DNA of 64,000 bases from Azospirillum sp. 412522. Its GTDB lineage: Bacteria; Pseudomonadota; Alphaproteobacteria; Azospirillales; Azospirillaceae. Position numbers and translations under genes: made by a program. The stretch spans positions 80,995-144,994 of the forward strand of contig NZ_RWIJ01000014.1 of the NCBI RefSeq assembly GCF_019805165.1, written 5' to 3'. Under the pieces are notes generated by a model. It saw only the letters and a program-made list of their open reading frames with translations, did no database searches and was not told the origin of the DNA. Shown here one piece after another: positions 1-8,798 of this stretch. The stretch's first letter is position 1, and each line of letters starts with the position of its first letter.

Positions 1-227
1 AACTCGGCGAAGCTCTCGGCGCAGTCGCCGCCCTGCAACAGGAAGGCCTGGCCGGCGGCGGCCTCGGCCAGCTTGGCCTTCAGCCGGCGGGCCTCGCCGG
101 CAAAGACGAGCGGCGGATAGGAGGACAGGCGCTGTTCGACCGCCTCGACCTTGGACAGGTCGGGATAAGTCGGCAACTGCTTCGCCGGTTTCGTCCTCCA
201 ACTGGCGGGTGTCCAACGCTCGACCAT
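1..227 (-). CDS. 3-deoxy-7-phosphoheptulonate synthase, class II (5' part only)
   Basis: This is the N-terminal 75 codons of a plant-type (class II) DAHP synthase, which condenses phosphoenolpyruvate and erythrose 4-phosphate in the first step of the shikimate pathway. The protein starts MVERWTPASWR, continues with a PAKQLPTYPD segment and reaches the conserved LLQGGDCAESF stretch, all characteristic of the class II family. The ATG is at 227-225. The rest of the gene lies outside the window. It is divergent from the AmpG-like gene, with about 300 bases between them. Confidence 0.9.
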   Translation of the reverse strand, partial: MVERWTPASWRTKPAKQLPTYPDLSKVEAVEQRLSSYPPLVFAGEARRLKAKLAEAAAGQAFLLQGGDCAESFAE

Positions 228-532
228 GACGCGCCTGCTCTTCCTTGACGATTGCGGAACGGGGGCCGGGCGGGCGGCGAACGACCGGCGGCTGAACCCG
301 TGGGGGTACTCTATAGCGCGACTCGCGGAAACTTTTCCATAGTTTCGGCTCCCTTGCCGGCAATGCTGTGCCGCGGGCATAGGCCGCCTGCCACCGGGGG
401 TGATTTCAGATGAAAGGAAATTCGCGTCGGACTCTCGCGTTTTGCGTTGACGGGCAGGGGCCGCTGGCGGCGGATGCCCGCGGCCTTTATACATCGGGGG
501 CGATGGTCCACCCCCCCAGAGGAGCCCTCCCG

Positions 533-1897
533 GTGAAACCGACATCCTGGCGGACAAAGCGCCTGTCCTCCTGGGGGCAGGCCCTGGCGGTCTACCGCGA
601 CCCGCGCGTTCTGGCGATCCTGTTCCTCGGCTTCTCCGAAGGGCTGCCGCTGGCGCTGACCGGCGCCACGCTGAATGTCTGGCTGACCGAGCAGGGCGTC
701 AGCCGGACCAACATCGGCCTGTTCGCGCTGGTCACCATGCCCTATGCGCTGAAATTCCTGTGGGCGCCGCTGATCGACCGGCTGCGCCTGCCGGTGATGA
801 CGCGGCTGTTCGGGCGGCGGCGGGGCTGGGCGCTGACGGCGCAGGCGGCGTTGATCGCTGCCCTGCTGGGACTGGGCGGCACCGATCCGGGGCGGGATTT
901 GTGGTGGACCGCCATGTGCGCCGTGCTGGTCGCCTTCTGCTCCGCCAGCCAGGACATCGTGGTCGATGCCTATCGCGTTGAGGTGCTGGAGGAAAACCAG
1001 CAGGCCGCCGGTGCCGCCGTGCTGGTGCTGGGCTATCGCTTCGGCATGATGGCGGCGGGGGCGGGCGCCCTCTACGTTGCCGAGTTCAACGGCTGGCGCA
1101 CGGCGTACGAGGTGATGGCGGGGCTGGTGCTGATCGGCATGGCGACCATCCTGCTGTGCCGCGAGCCGAAGGAGCCGCCGCCGAGCGCCCGCGAAAAACT
1201 GATCGCCGAGTGGCTGGGCCACCGGCCGCATCTGTCGGGCCGCAGTGCCGTGGTTCTGGCGTGGATCTATGGGGCTGTGGTGGCGCCCTTCGCCCAGTTC
1301 ATGGAACGGCGCGGCTGGGTGGTCATCCTGGCCTTCATCGCCAGCTACAAGCTGGGGGAGGTGCTGGCCGGCCAGATGTCCTCGACCTTCTACATCGGCC
1401 TGGGCTTCACCAAGGCGGAGATCGCCACGGTCAGCAAGCTGTTCGGCCTATGGGCGACCATCGCCGGCGGGCTGCTGGGCGGGTTGCTGGTCGGCAAGGT
1501 CGGGGTCCTGCGCGGCCTGATGATCGGCGGCATCCTGCAGATGGTCTCGAATGCCGGCTATGTCCTCCTGGCCTGGAGCGGCAACGACGTATCGATGCTG
1601 GCGGTGACCGTGGCGGTGGAGAATGTCTGCGCCGGCATCGCGACCTCGGCCTTCGTCGCCTATCTGTCCAGCCTGTGCAACGTCGCCTACACCGCGACGC
1701 AATATGCGCTGCTGTCGAGCCTCTACAAGCTGGGCGGGGACCTGTTCGGCGCCTCGTCCGGTTGGCTGGCCGAGCGGATGGATTGGGTCAGCTTCTTCCT
1801 GCTGTCGATGGCCGGCGCCCTGCCGGCACTGTGCCTGCTGGTCTGGCTGATGGGCCTGCACCGCCGGGAGGAAGAGGCCGCCGTCCCCGCCCAATGA
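533..1897 (+). CDS. ampG: AmpG-family MFS permease (muropeptide importer)
   Basis: A major facilitator of about 454 residues with roughly twelve hydrophobic segments. The early stretch with FLGFSEGLPLALTGATLNVW and the later SQDIVVDAYRVE are hallmarks of AmpG, which brings anhydro-muropeptides from the periplasm to the cytoplasm for cell-wall recycling and, in some bacteria, beta-lactamase induction. I chose the GTG at 533 because AGAGGAG lies eight bases upstream. In-frame ATGs at 410 and 503 would add a non-membrane leader. NagZ, the next enzyme of recycling, lies at 49 kb. Substrate identity is inferred from the family. Confidence 0.85.
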   Translation: MKPTSWRTKRLSSWGQALAVYRDPRVLAILFLGFSEGLPLALTGATLNVWLTEQGVSRTNIGLFALVTMPYALKFLWAPLIDRLRLPVMTRLFGRRRGWALTAQAALIAALLGLGGTDPGRDLWWTAMCAVLVAFCSASQDIVVDAYRVEVLEENQQAAGAAVLVLGYRFGMMAAGAGALYVAEFNGWRTAYEVMAGLVLIGMATILLCREPKEPPPSAREKLIAEWLGHRPHLSGRSAVVLAWIYGAVVAPFAQFMERRGWVVILAFIASYKLGEVLAGQMSSTFYIGLGFTKAEIATVSKLFGLWATIAGGLLGGLLVGKVGVLRGLMIGGILQMVSNAGYVLLAWSGNDVSMLAVTVAVENVCAGIATSAFVAYLSSLCNVAYTATQYALLSSLYKLGGDLFGASSGWLAERMDWVSFFLLSMAGALPALCLLVWLMGLHRREEEAAVPAQ

Positions 1898-1929
1898 CGG
1901 GGACGGCTTCGCCGCAGGGGCCTGTCAAT

Positions 1930-1959
1930 CCTTGGAGAGTCAGGCCTTGGAGAGTCAGG
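1930..1959. repeat. 15-bp tandem repeat at the catalase 3' end
   Basis: The unit CTTGGAGAGTCAGGC occurs twice in tandem, and a related CTTGG motif continues into the coding region. The catalase stop codon (TCA on the plus strand, 1955-1957) is inside the second copy, and the first copy carries the same stop triplet. This looks like slippage duplication of the gene end, without effect on the protein. Confidence 0.8.
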
Positions 1960-2866
1960 CCTTGGTGGCTTTGGTCGTGGCCTTGGTCTTGCCGGCGCCC
2001 GGTCCGGCGCCCAGGTCGGCGCCGGTGATCGGATCCGCGTCCGGCTTCGACATGGTGCGGGCGGCCACCGCGTTGACTGCCGCCAGTTCGGAGGCTGCGA
2101 GCTTCACGGTCGGATTGCCGTCGCCGCCGTTGACCGGGGCGTCGCCCATCTTGACGTCCACGAACTCCCACTGGGCGCCCTGGTTCCAGGGGCCGCGCAT
2201 GTCGCCTTCGCCCTGGCTCATGTTGTAGTACTTGTCGGTGTATTCGGGCTTGCCCGGCAGTTTGCCCGGCGGGAAATTGTTGTCGATGGCGTAGAGCGCC
2301 TTCTCGAAGCTCTTCTGGTGGGCGATCTCACGGGTCATCAGGAAGCCCAGCGCATCCTTCACGCCGGGATCGTCGGTGACGTTGATCAGGCGTTCGTAGA
2401 TGATCTTGGCACGCGCTTCCGCCGCGACGTTGGAGCGCAGGTCGGCCGTCGGCTCGCCGATGCTGTCGATGTAGCCGCCGGTCCACAGCTGCCCGGCCGA
2501 GTTCACCAGGGCCGGACCGCCGCCATACAGCAGCGACAGGGTGTGGCTGCCGTTGCCCTGGGTGATGTTGGCGTACAGGTCGGCCGTCTCTTCCGCCCCC
2601 TCGGCCAGCTTGCCCTTCGCGCCCTTGGTCAGCATGGCGACGATGGAGCCGATGACTTCCAAGTGGCTCAGTTCCTCGGTCGCGATGTCGATCAGCATGT
2701 CCTTGCGGCCCGGATCCTCGTCGGCAAGACCCTGGGTGAAGTAGCGCATGGCCGCGGCCAGTTCGCCCTGCGGGCCGCCGAACTGCTCGAGCATCAGGCT
2801 GGCGAGCACTGGATTCGGCTCCGACACGCGGACCGTGTACATGAGCTTTTTGTTATGCATGAACAT
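1955..2866 (-). CDS. Manganese (non-haem) catalase
   Basis: A ferritin-like four-helix protein of 303 residues that dismutates hydrogen peroxide at a di-manganese site. The first half has LEQFGGPQGELAAAMRY and then DIATEELSHLEV, giving the Glu and Glu-x-x-His ligands. The second pair comes from NVAAEARAKIIYE and REIAHQKSF. The start ATG at 2866 (MFMHNKK) follows AGGAGGAG by eight bases, so longer upstream extensions are unlikely. The last 40 residues form a low-complexity tail rich in Ala, Gly, Lys and Thr. The gene stands alone, convergent with ampG. Confidence 0.93.
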   Translation of the reverse strand: MFMHNKKLMYTVRVSEPNPVLASLMLEQFGGPQGELAAAMRYFTQGLADEDPGRKDMLIDIATEELSHLEVIGSIVAMLTKGAKGKLAEGAEETADLYANITQGNGSHTLSLLYGGGPALVNSAGQLWTGGYIDSIGEPTADLRSNVAAEARAKIIYERLINVTDDPGVKDALGFLMTREIAHQKSFEKALYAIDNNFPPGKLPGKPEYTDKYYNMSQGEGDMRGPWNQGAQWEFVDVKMGDAPVNGGDGNPTVKLAASELAAVNAVAARTMSKPDADPITGADLGAGPGAGKTKATTKATKA

Positions 2867-3179
2867 GCGAGGGACTCCTCCTGCGTCAGATGGCCCGCTT
2901 TGCAGGGGCCGCGGATCGGAGCGACCGGGACCGGGCCGGTGTGGCGGTCGCCGCGGGGGACACAGGGGGCCGGCAGGACAGGCCGTTCCAGATCGCTCCA
3001 TCCCCTCAACCGGGAATTTTTAGAAGCGTTCCAGGGAAACCGCCTGTTTAAGAGTGCTATGACTGATGGATCCTAACGTTGCCGGGCGGGGTTGCCTTCC
3101 GTGTAGATTTCGCCGTTTGGCCGGGGGGCATTCCGCCGGCGCCCGGCCCTTCGGATGCCCCCGCCGCCATGGCCGCCGG
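2867..3179. other. Intergenic stretch without a recognised gene
   Basis: About 310 bases between the catalase start and the end of the secreted protein gene. Apart from the catalase ribosome binding site (2870-2878) I see GC-rich sequence and no convincing coding, RNA or repeat signal. The catalase promoter must lie here on the minus strand. I cannot place it with confidence. Confidence 0.6.
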
Positions 3180-3662
3180 TTACTGTGCCTGGGCCCGGCA
3201 GGCTTCCAGCGCGGAAATCGCCTTGCGGGTATCGTCGAGGTAATAGGTATAGGCGTAGTCGTCGCTCTTGCCGTCGATCTCCATGTAGAGTTCGCGGCCG
3301 TTCATCAGGGCGTCGATCGCCTTGGAGGTGGCCGGGATGCCGACGACGGCCATCGTCTTGTCAATAGCGGCGCCCGGGAACTTGTCGCCCCACTTCTTGT
3401 CGACCGACAAGGAGATCGAGAGATCTTCCTTCTCCTTCAGCTTCCAGGCGGAGTCGCTGAAGATCAGCACCATGGCCTGGCCCTTGTTCGTATAGGCCAG
3501 AGCGATGGCGGCGGTGTCCTTCGACTCGGTCTTCCACTCCTGGCTGATGGCACAGTCCTTGTCGATCTTGACATCCCACACGCCGATCTTGGTCTGGGCG
3601 TGAGCGGTACCGACCGAGGCGACCGCCGCAAGGCAGGCAGCCGCTGCAAAAATTCCGCGCAT
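3180..3662 (-). CDS. Small secreted protein of unknown function
   Basis: A 160-residue protein with a clear Sec signal peptide: MRGIF, a hydrophobic stretch, then cleavage after AHA near residue 22. The mature part has two cysteines (in DKDCAIS and near the C-terminus, ALEACRAQ), alternating strands, and a MNGRELYMEIDG segment. Its pattern (N-terminal Cys, a short-residue-run strand, an L(M/I)xGxEL segment, a C-terminal Leu-x-x-Cys) recurs in the protein encoded at 19487-20839, so the two may share a domain. It resembles IalB-like periplasmic proteins in layout, but I do not assign a family. Confidence 0.75.
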   Translation of the reverse strand: MRGIFAAAACLAAVASVGTAHAQTKIGVWDVKIDKDCAISQEWKTESKDTAAIALAYTNKGQAMVLIFSDSAWKLKEKEDLSISLSVDKKWGDKFPGAAIDKTMAVVGIPATSKAIDALMNGRELYMEIDGKSDDYAYTYYLDDTRKAISALEACRAQAQ

Positions 3663-3760
3663 GTTCGAAGCCGTTCCCTGGGAAAATTGTTCGTATTGCC
3701 ATGGTGTGTATGACAATCGAGATAAATCCAGGATTTTCAGGTTCAAAAGGGATGGGATGC

Positions 3761-3802
3761 AACAGGGCCACGCGCGGAAGTCCCCCGCTTCATGGCCCTG
3801 TT
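3761..3802. terminator. Hairpin downstream of glutathione reductase
   Basis: AACAGGGCCA at 3761-3770 is the exact reverse complement of 3793-3802, with a 22-base loop. It lies just past the stop of gor in the direction of its transcription. There is no strong U run, so it may be a terminator or an RNA-stabilising stem. Confidence 0.4.
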
Positions 3803-3841
3803 TGGATTTCCTATCCGACGCCTTGCGGTAAGGCCGCTCGC

Positions 3842-5209
3842 TCAGATCTTCTTTTCCGGCTCCGCCTTCTCCCGCATCAGCACGAACTCCTCCGCAGTCG
3901 AGGGATGGAGCGCGATGGTGCGGTCGAAGTCGCGCTTGGTGGCGCCGCAATTCAGCGCAATCGCCAAGGACTGCATCATTTCCGGCGCGTCCATGCCCAT
4001 CATGTGGCAGCCCAGCACGCGCTGGCTCTCGCCATCCACCACCAGCTTCATCAGCACCCGTTCGTCCCGGCCGGACAGCGTGTGCTTCATCGGGCGGAAG
4101 CCGGCCTTGTAGATGTCGACCTGCGGGTATCTGGCGCGGGCCTGCATCTCGGTCAGGCCGACCGTCCCTAGCGGCGGCAGCGAGAACACCGCGGTCGGCA
4201 CATTGTCGTAGCCGATGTGCATCGGGTTGTCGTTGAACAGCGTTTCGGCCAACGCCCGGCCCTCGGCGATGGCGATGGGGGTCAGCGCCATGCGGTCGGT
4301 GACGTCGCCGATCGCATAGATGTTGTCGACGGACGTGCGCGACCATTCGTCGACCGGGATTGCGCCGGCCTCGGTCAGGGTGATGCCGACCTCTTCCAGC
4401 CCCAGGTTCTTGGTGTTCGGCCGGCGGCCGGTGGCGGCCATCACGAGGCCGGCCGAATGCTCGCGCCCCATATGGTCGGTCAGGGTATAGCCGCCGGCCC
4501 CCTTCTCCAGCTTCGCCGGCTTGCAGCGCGAGATGATGTTGACGCCACGCTTGCGCATCTCCTGCGCCAGGGCCACGCGGATGTCGTCGTCGAAGCCGTT
4601 CAGCAGGTCGTCGCCGCGGATCATCAGCGTCACTTCGGCACCCAGCCCGCGGAAGATGCTGGCGAACTCAACGGCGATGTAGCCGCCGCCGACGATCAGA
4701 ACGGAATGGGGCAGCTTTTCCAGATGCAGCGCCTCGTTGGAGGTCACGGCATGCTCGATCCCCTCGACCGCCGGCAGCGACGGCCAGCCGCCGGTGGCGA
4801 CCAGGATGTTGCGGGCGGTGTAGCGCTTGCCGTCGACCTCCACCGTATGGCGGTCGACGATCCGGCCGAACCCCTCATACAGGGTGACGCCGGAGTTCTT
4901 CACCATGTTGATGTAGATGCCGTTCAGCCGGTCGATCTCGCGGTCCTTGCGTGCGATCAGCGTTTCCCAGTCGAAGGACGGCATGGGCGCGTTCCAGCCA
5001 TAGCCGGCCGAATCCTCGAAGCCGTCGCGGAACTGGGCGGCGTAGACCAGCAGCTTCTTCGGCACGCAGCCGCGGATCACGCAGGTGCCGCCGACGCGGC
5101 TGCCTTCGCAGATCGCCACCTTGGCGCCGTAGGACGCCGCCCGCCGGCTGGCGGCGACACCCCCGGACCCCGCCCCGATGGTGAAGAGGTCGAAATCGAA
5201 CTCGGCCAC
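3842..5209 (-). CDS. gor: Glutathione-disulfide reductase
   Basis: An FAD- and NADPH-dependent flavoenzyme of 455 residues that regenerates reduced glutathione in the cytoplasm. An N-terminal GAGSGG FAD motif (residues 12-17) is followed by the redox-active pair GGTCVIRGCVPKK (Cys43 and Cys48). Then come a second Rossmann fold with IVGGGYIAVEFA, the YAIGDVTDRMALTPIA FAD segment, and the catalytic ALHPSTAEE histidine near the C-terminus. The GTG at 5209 is preferred over an ATG 16 codons upstream because AAGGAG sits six bases before it. Trypanothione or mycothione reductase is less likely in this lineage. Confidence 0.92.
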   Translation of the reverse strand: MAEFDFDLFTIGAGSGGVAASRRAASYGAKVAICEGSRVGGTCVIRGCVPKKLLVYAAQFRDGFEDSAGYGWNAPMPSFDWETLIARKDREIDRLNGIYINMVKNSGVTLYEGFGRIVDRHTVEVDGKRYTARNILVATGGWPSLPAVEGIEHAVTSNEALHLEKLPHSVLIVGGGYIAVEFASIFRGLGAEVTLMIRGDDLLNGFDDDIRVALAQEMRKRGVNIISRCKPAKLEKGAGGYTLTDHMGREHSAGLVMAATGRRPNTKNLGLEEVGITLTEAGAIPVDEWSRTSVDNIYAIGDVTDRMALTPIAIAEGRALAETLFNDNPMHIGYDNVPTAVFSLPPLGTVGLTEMQARARYPQVDIYKAGFRPMKHTLSGRDERVLMKLVVDGESQRVLGCHMMGMDAPEMMQSLAIALNCGATKRDFDRTIALHPSTAEEFVLMREKAEPEKKI

Positions 5210-5327
5210 GGCCGTCTCCTTGCGCAACTGGACCCACATCTCAGGAAAGCTTCCCACGAACGACCGCGGGCCTGCTGAACTGGTCTGGCAGGATATGGGG
5301 AGGCTGGGGGAGTTGGGAAGCGCGCCG

Positions 5328-5822
5328 TCAGCGCAGCAGCATGTCCTGGATCAGCACTTGTCGAAGCTTCAGCGGCCGCATCGTCTTGTTGGCGACATAA
5401 CGCAGCGCATCCTTGACATAGACCTGCCCTTCCGCCCCGCGCAGTTCGGCAGGATCGACCTCCAGCAGGCGTCGCCCGATGGCGTCGGCGATGCGCGGCA
5501 GGTGCGGCGTAACCGCCTCCAACGGGGTCGCCGGGTCGAATTCCAGGACGGCGCGGAGCCGCAGTTCCTGCAAGCGCCGGCCATCGTTCAGTGTGACGGT
5601 CAGGGTGGGCAGCGTGGCGTAGACGGCCGGCGCGACATCGACCCGGGCGGGCGGATGGGCACCCTGGGCAGGGGAGGGGCGCAACATCAACGCGCTGCCG
5701 ATGCCGGTTCCGGCGAAGGCCAGCATCAACCCAAGCAAAGTCAGAACGATCCGGTTCCCGGTTCCGTCGAACGAGGGCAGGCCGTCCCGATCAGATTCGG
5801 CGGACATGGCTGCCTTGGTCAT
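5328..5822 (-). CDS. FliL-like flagellar basal-body-associated protein
   Basis: A protein of 164 residues with one membrane segment near residues 24-46, a Pro/Ala-rich linker, and a C-terminal domain with the FliL pattern: LPTLTVTLNDG, then LRLRAVLEFD, a helix with LPRIADAIGRRL, DPAELRGAEG and a final VRRVLI-like strand. FliL proteins sit beside the stator ring and help motor output. No flagellar gene is near, so this copy is an orphan. The start may be ATG 5822 or the ATG five codons later; neither has an ideal Shine-Dalgarno. Confidence 0.7.
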   Translation of the reverse strand: MTKAAMSAESDRDGLPSFDGTGNRIVLTLLGLMLAFAGTGIGSALMLRPSPAQGAHPPARVDVAPAVYATLPTLTVTLNDGRRLQELRLRAVLEFDPATPLEAVTPHLPRIADAIGRRLLEVDPAELRGAEGQVYVKDALRYVANKTMRPLKLRQVLIQDMLLR

Positions 5823-6226
5823 TCCACCCTGCTTGCTTGTTGCCGACGAACCGGTGCGGGAACTCTAAAAGCGCGGAAGTGGTAGGTCAAATAAAGGTAT
5901 TTTATCTGGTTTTTCCTCTGATTGTCGGAGGATGGACGGTGTTCGACTGCGAGATATCGAAACTGTTTTACAGGTATTCGAGGAATCGCCCATGGACGGA
6001 ACCTGATCCGCCGCCGGAAAACGCAACGCAGCCATCCGCTGCGGGTTGAAAGGATGGGAAGCCTCTTCCCCCACCTGCCCAGGGCGTATAATGCTGGGAT
6101 TCCACCACAACCGGCATGCTGCCCTGTGCGGCGGCCGGGCCATCAACAACCGAGCACTGCAAGGCCATGCGCAGACACATGCGCGGACACATGCAAGGAC
6201 AGGGGCGGAAGGCGAGGGTAACGGGT
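5823..6226. other. Divergent intergenic region with a possible promoter
   Basis: About 400 bases between the FliL-like gene and the plus-strand phosphoribosyltransferase. The first part (5870-5980) is noticeably AT-richer than its surroundings. A perfect TATAAT occurs at 6087-6092, with only a poor -35 candidate upstream (around 6064). A 12-base imperfect tandem (6169-6180 and 6181-6192, sharing GACACAT) lies just before the gene. I see no convincing coding sequence. Confidence 0.4.
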
Positions 6227-7420
6227 ATGAGCGACAGCGACAGCCGATCAGTTGGTGCCCGAGAGGCTGGCCCCTTGAGGGCTGGCGGCGGGCCGACGGC
6301 CCTTCTTCCGTCCTCCGCCGCGGTCCCCGACTGGACGGACACCTATTTCCGCCGCACCAAGGAAGCCGTGGGCAAGTTCGGCGACAAGACCGTCACCTAT
6401 GCCATCTTCATGCGGCGCCCGGTGGTCTGCGCCCCGCGTCTTGCGTTGGAGTGGCTGGAGTCGGTGGCCCGCGAGCGCAACACCAGCTTTCAGATCGAGC
6501 TGAATTACCCTGAGGGCAAATGGGTCGGTGCCGGTGAGCCGATCATGTACATCACCGGCTCCTTCTACCATCTGGTCGATTGCGAGACGATCCTGCTGCA
6601 GAAGCTGGGACCGGCCAGCGTCGCCGCCTACAACGCCTTCACCATGTGCGCCGACCTGCCGAAGGTCGCCTTCCTCGCCATGGACGCCCGCCATTGCGCC
6701 GGGACGGAGATGGCGGAGATGATGGCCTATGCCGCTTCGGTCGGTTCCGACCGTGCCAGACGCAAAGTCGGTGCCAAGGGCTTCATCGGCAACGCCACCG
6801 ACGCCACGGCCCCCTATTTCGGGCAGGAGAAGGGCATGGGCACCATGCCGCATGCCTTGATCGGCTATGCCGGATCGACGGCGCGCGCGGCGGAGATGTT
6901 CCACGAGACCTTTCCCGATCTGCCGCTGACCGTGCTGGTCGATTATTTTGGCCGCGAGATCACCGACGGGCTGGAGGTCTGCCGCCGTTTCCCGCAACTG
7001 GCATCTCAAGGCAAGCTTTCGCTGCGGCTCGACACCCCCGGCGGCCGCTTCGTCGAGGGGCTCGACCCGCCCGGTTCCTACGCCGTGCTGGAGCGCCATG
7101 CGCCGCATTCCATCCGCGGCTATCGTGACGAGACGCAGCTGCGCTACCTGATCGGCACCGGCGTATCGGCCGCAGCAATCCATTACGTGCGCGAACGGCT
7201 TGACGAGGCAGGCTTTCCGGCGGTGAAGATCGTCGCCAGCAGCGGCTTCGGCCCAGCCAAGTGCCGCCTGATGGCGGAAGCCAACGCGCCGGTGGACATC
7301 ATCGGCACCGGCAGCTACCTGCCCGAACGCTGGACCGAAACCTACGCGACCGCCGACATCATCGAATATGACGGCGAGCGCCGCGTGAAAGTCGGCCGCG
7401 AGTTCCTGTTCCGGCGGTAG
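6227..7420 (+). CDS. Nicotinate phosphoribosyltransferase-like protein
   Basis: A protein of 397 residues related to the NAPRTase/quinolinate phosphoribosyltransferase fold, which joins nicotinic acid to PRPP in NAD salvage. Supporting stretches are DTYFRRTKEAV near the N-terminus, the ITGSFYHLVDCETILLQKLG barrel-entry region, the GFIGNATDATAPYFG segment and the C-terminal DIIGTGSYLP phosphate-binding loop. The ATG at 6227 follows GGCGAGGG; the upstream reading frame is unlike protein. It is convergent with the nucleoside operon. Precise substrate is inferred, since this subfamily is divergent from E. coli PncB. Confidence 0.75.
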   Translation: MSDSDSRSVGAREAGPLRAGGGPTALLPSSAAVPDWTDTYFRRTKEAVGKFGDKTVTYAIFMRRPVVCAPRLALEWLESVARERNTSFQIELNYPEGKWVGAGEPIMYITGSFYHLVDCETILLQKLGPASVAAYNAFTMCADLPKVAFLAMDARHCAGTEMAEMMAYAASVGSDRARRKVGAKGFIGNATDATAPYFGQEKGMGTMPHALIGYAGSTARAAEMFHETFPDLPLTVLVDYFGREITDGLEVCRRFPQLASQGKLSLRLDTPGGRFVEGLDPPGSYAVLERHAPHSIRGYRDETQLRYLIGTGVSAAAIHYVRERLDEAGFPAVKIVASSGFGPAKCRLMAEANAPVDIIGTGSYLPERWTETYATADIIEYDGERRVKVGREFLFRR

Positions 7421-7438
7421 GTCGCGACTGTGAAGCAT

Positions 7439-7461
7439 CCCTCTCCCGGTGCGGGAGAGGG
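7439..7461. terminator. Palindromic hairpin between convergent genes
   Basis: CCCTCTCCC and its complement flank a short GGTG loop, giving a strong GC stem between the phosphoribosyltransferase-like gene and deoA. It can act in both directions. Its core resembles the arms of the longer palindromic unit at 16842-16948, so it may be a reduced copy of the same dispersed repeat. Confidence 0.6.
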
Positions 7462-7475
7462 GTTGCTCACGGCTT

Positions 7476-8795
7476 TCACCCCAGACGCTTCGCGATCAGC
7501 GGTCCGCGGGCCGGTGCCGTGTCCGTCACCGTGACCGACGCACGCAGGCGGCGTTCCGCCTCGTCGGCCTGGGCTTCGCTGCGGGCGTGCAGGATCGCCA
7601 GCGGACGTTCGTCCGGACCCACCGCATCGCCCAGCCCGGCCACCCCGTCGAATCCGACGGCGAAGTCGATGGCATCGGTCGTCCTGGTCCGGCCGCCGCC
7701 CAGCGCCACCACGGCCATGCCGACGCCGCGGGTGTCGATGGCGCCGATGAAGCCGGTGCATTCGGCAAACACCGGACGGACGAGGGGCGCGGGCTCCAGG
7801 TAGCGGTCCGGCTGTTCCAGCAGATCGGCCGGTCCGCCGAGGGCCGCCACCATGCGGGCGAAGCGCTCCGCCGCGGCGCCGCTGGCAATGGAGCGGTCGG
7901 CCATGGCCCGCCCGGCCGCGGCGTCCGGCGCCAGCCCGGCAAGCGCCAGCAGTTCCGCCGCCAATGCCGCAGTCACCTCGTAGAGCCGAGGGTCGGCCGG
8001 CTCGCCGCGCAGGATGGCGAGGCTTTCGCGCATCTCCAGCGCATTGCCGGCACTGCGCCCCAGCACCTCGTTCATGTCGGTCAGCAGCGCCACCGCCGGC
8101 AGGCCGGCGCCTTTCGATACGGTGACGATGCTCTCAGCCAGCGCTTCGGCATCCTCGAAGCGCTGCATGAAGGCGCCGCTGCCGAACTTCACGTCCATTA
8201 CCAGCGCATCCAGTCCGGCGGCCAGCTTCTTGGACAGGATCGAGGCGGTGATGAGGTCGAGCGACTCCACCGTCGCCGTCACGTCGCGGATGGCATAGAG
8301 CCGCTTGTCGGCCGGGGCGATGTCGTCGGTGGCGCCGATCACGGCGCAGCCGACCTCCTTCACCACCCGGCGCAGCAGGTTGTTGTCCGGCTTGGCGCGA
8401 TAGCCGGGGATGCTCTCGAACTTGTCGAGCGTGCCGCCGGTGTGGCCGAGGCCGCGTCCCGATACCATCGGCACGAAGCCGCCGCAGGCCGCCAGCATCG
8501 GTGCCAGGATCAGGCTGACCTTGTCGCCGACGCCGCCGGTCGAATGCTTGTCGATCACCGGGCCGGGCAGATCCAGCGACCGCCATTCCATCACCGTGCC
8601 GGAATCGCGCATGGCGCGGGTCAGCGCCACCCGCTCGTCCAGGCTCATGCCGCGGAAGAAGACGGCCATGGCGAAGGCCGATGCCTGGGCCTCCGACACG
8701 TGTCCGTCGGTGATGCCGCGGACAAAGTCCTGGATGGTGGCGGCGTCCAGCGGCTGGCCGTCGCGCTTGGCACGGACGATCTCCTGCGGAAGCAT
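7476..8795 (-). CDS. deoA: Thymidine phosphorylase
   Basis: A 439-residue pyrimidine-nucleoside phosphorylase that splits thymidine or deoxyuridine with phosphate into base and deoxyribose 1-phosphate. The family signature, SGRGLGHTGGTLDKFES, is present, as are the KHSTGGVGDK phosphate loop and a C-terminal domain ending in a RRLRASVTV strand. It is the last gene of the nucleoside operon, three bases after deoC, whose stop lies within its ribosome binding region. Its sugar phosphate product would need a phosphopentomutase before DeoC can act, and none is encoded here. Confidence 0.95.
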   Translation of the reverse strand: MLPQEIVRAKRDGQPLDAATIQDFVRGITDGHVSEAQASAFAMAVFFRGMSLDERVALTRAMRDSGTVMEWRSLDLPGPVIDKHSTGGVGDKVSLILAPMLAACGGFVPMVSGRGLGHTGGTLDKFESIPGYRAKPDNNLLRRVVKEVGCAVIGATDDIAPADKRLYAIRDVTATVESLDLITASILSKKLAAGLDALVMDVKFGSGAFMQRFEDAEALAESIVTVSKGAGLPAVALLTDMNEVLGRSAGNALEMRESLAILRGEPADPRLYEVTAALAAELLALAGLAPDAAAGRAMADRSIASGAAAERFARMVAALGGPADLLEQPDRYLEPAPLVRPVFAECTGFIGAIDTRGVGMAVVALGGGRTRTTDAIDFAVGFDGVAGLGDAVGPDERPLAILHARSEAQADEAERRLRASVTVTDTAPARGPLIAKRLG

Positions 8796-8798
8796 GCC

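Noticed and set aside
6087..6092. Perfect TATAAT before the phosphoribosyltransferase-like gene as a firm promoter
   Set aside because: No acceptable -35 box at the right distance; mentioned only as a possibility.
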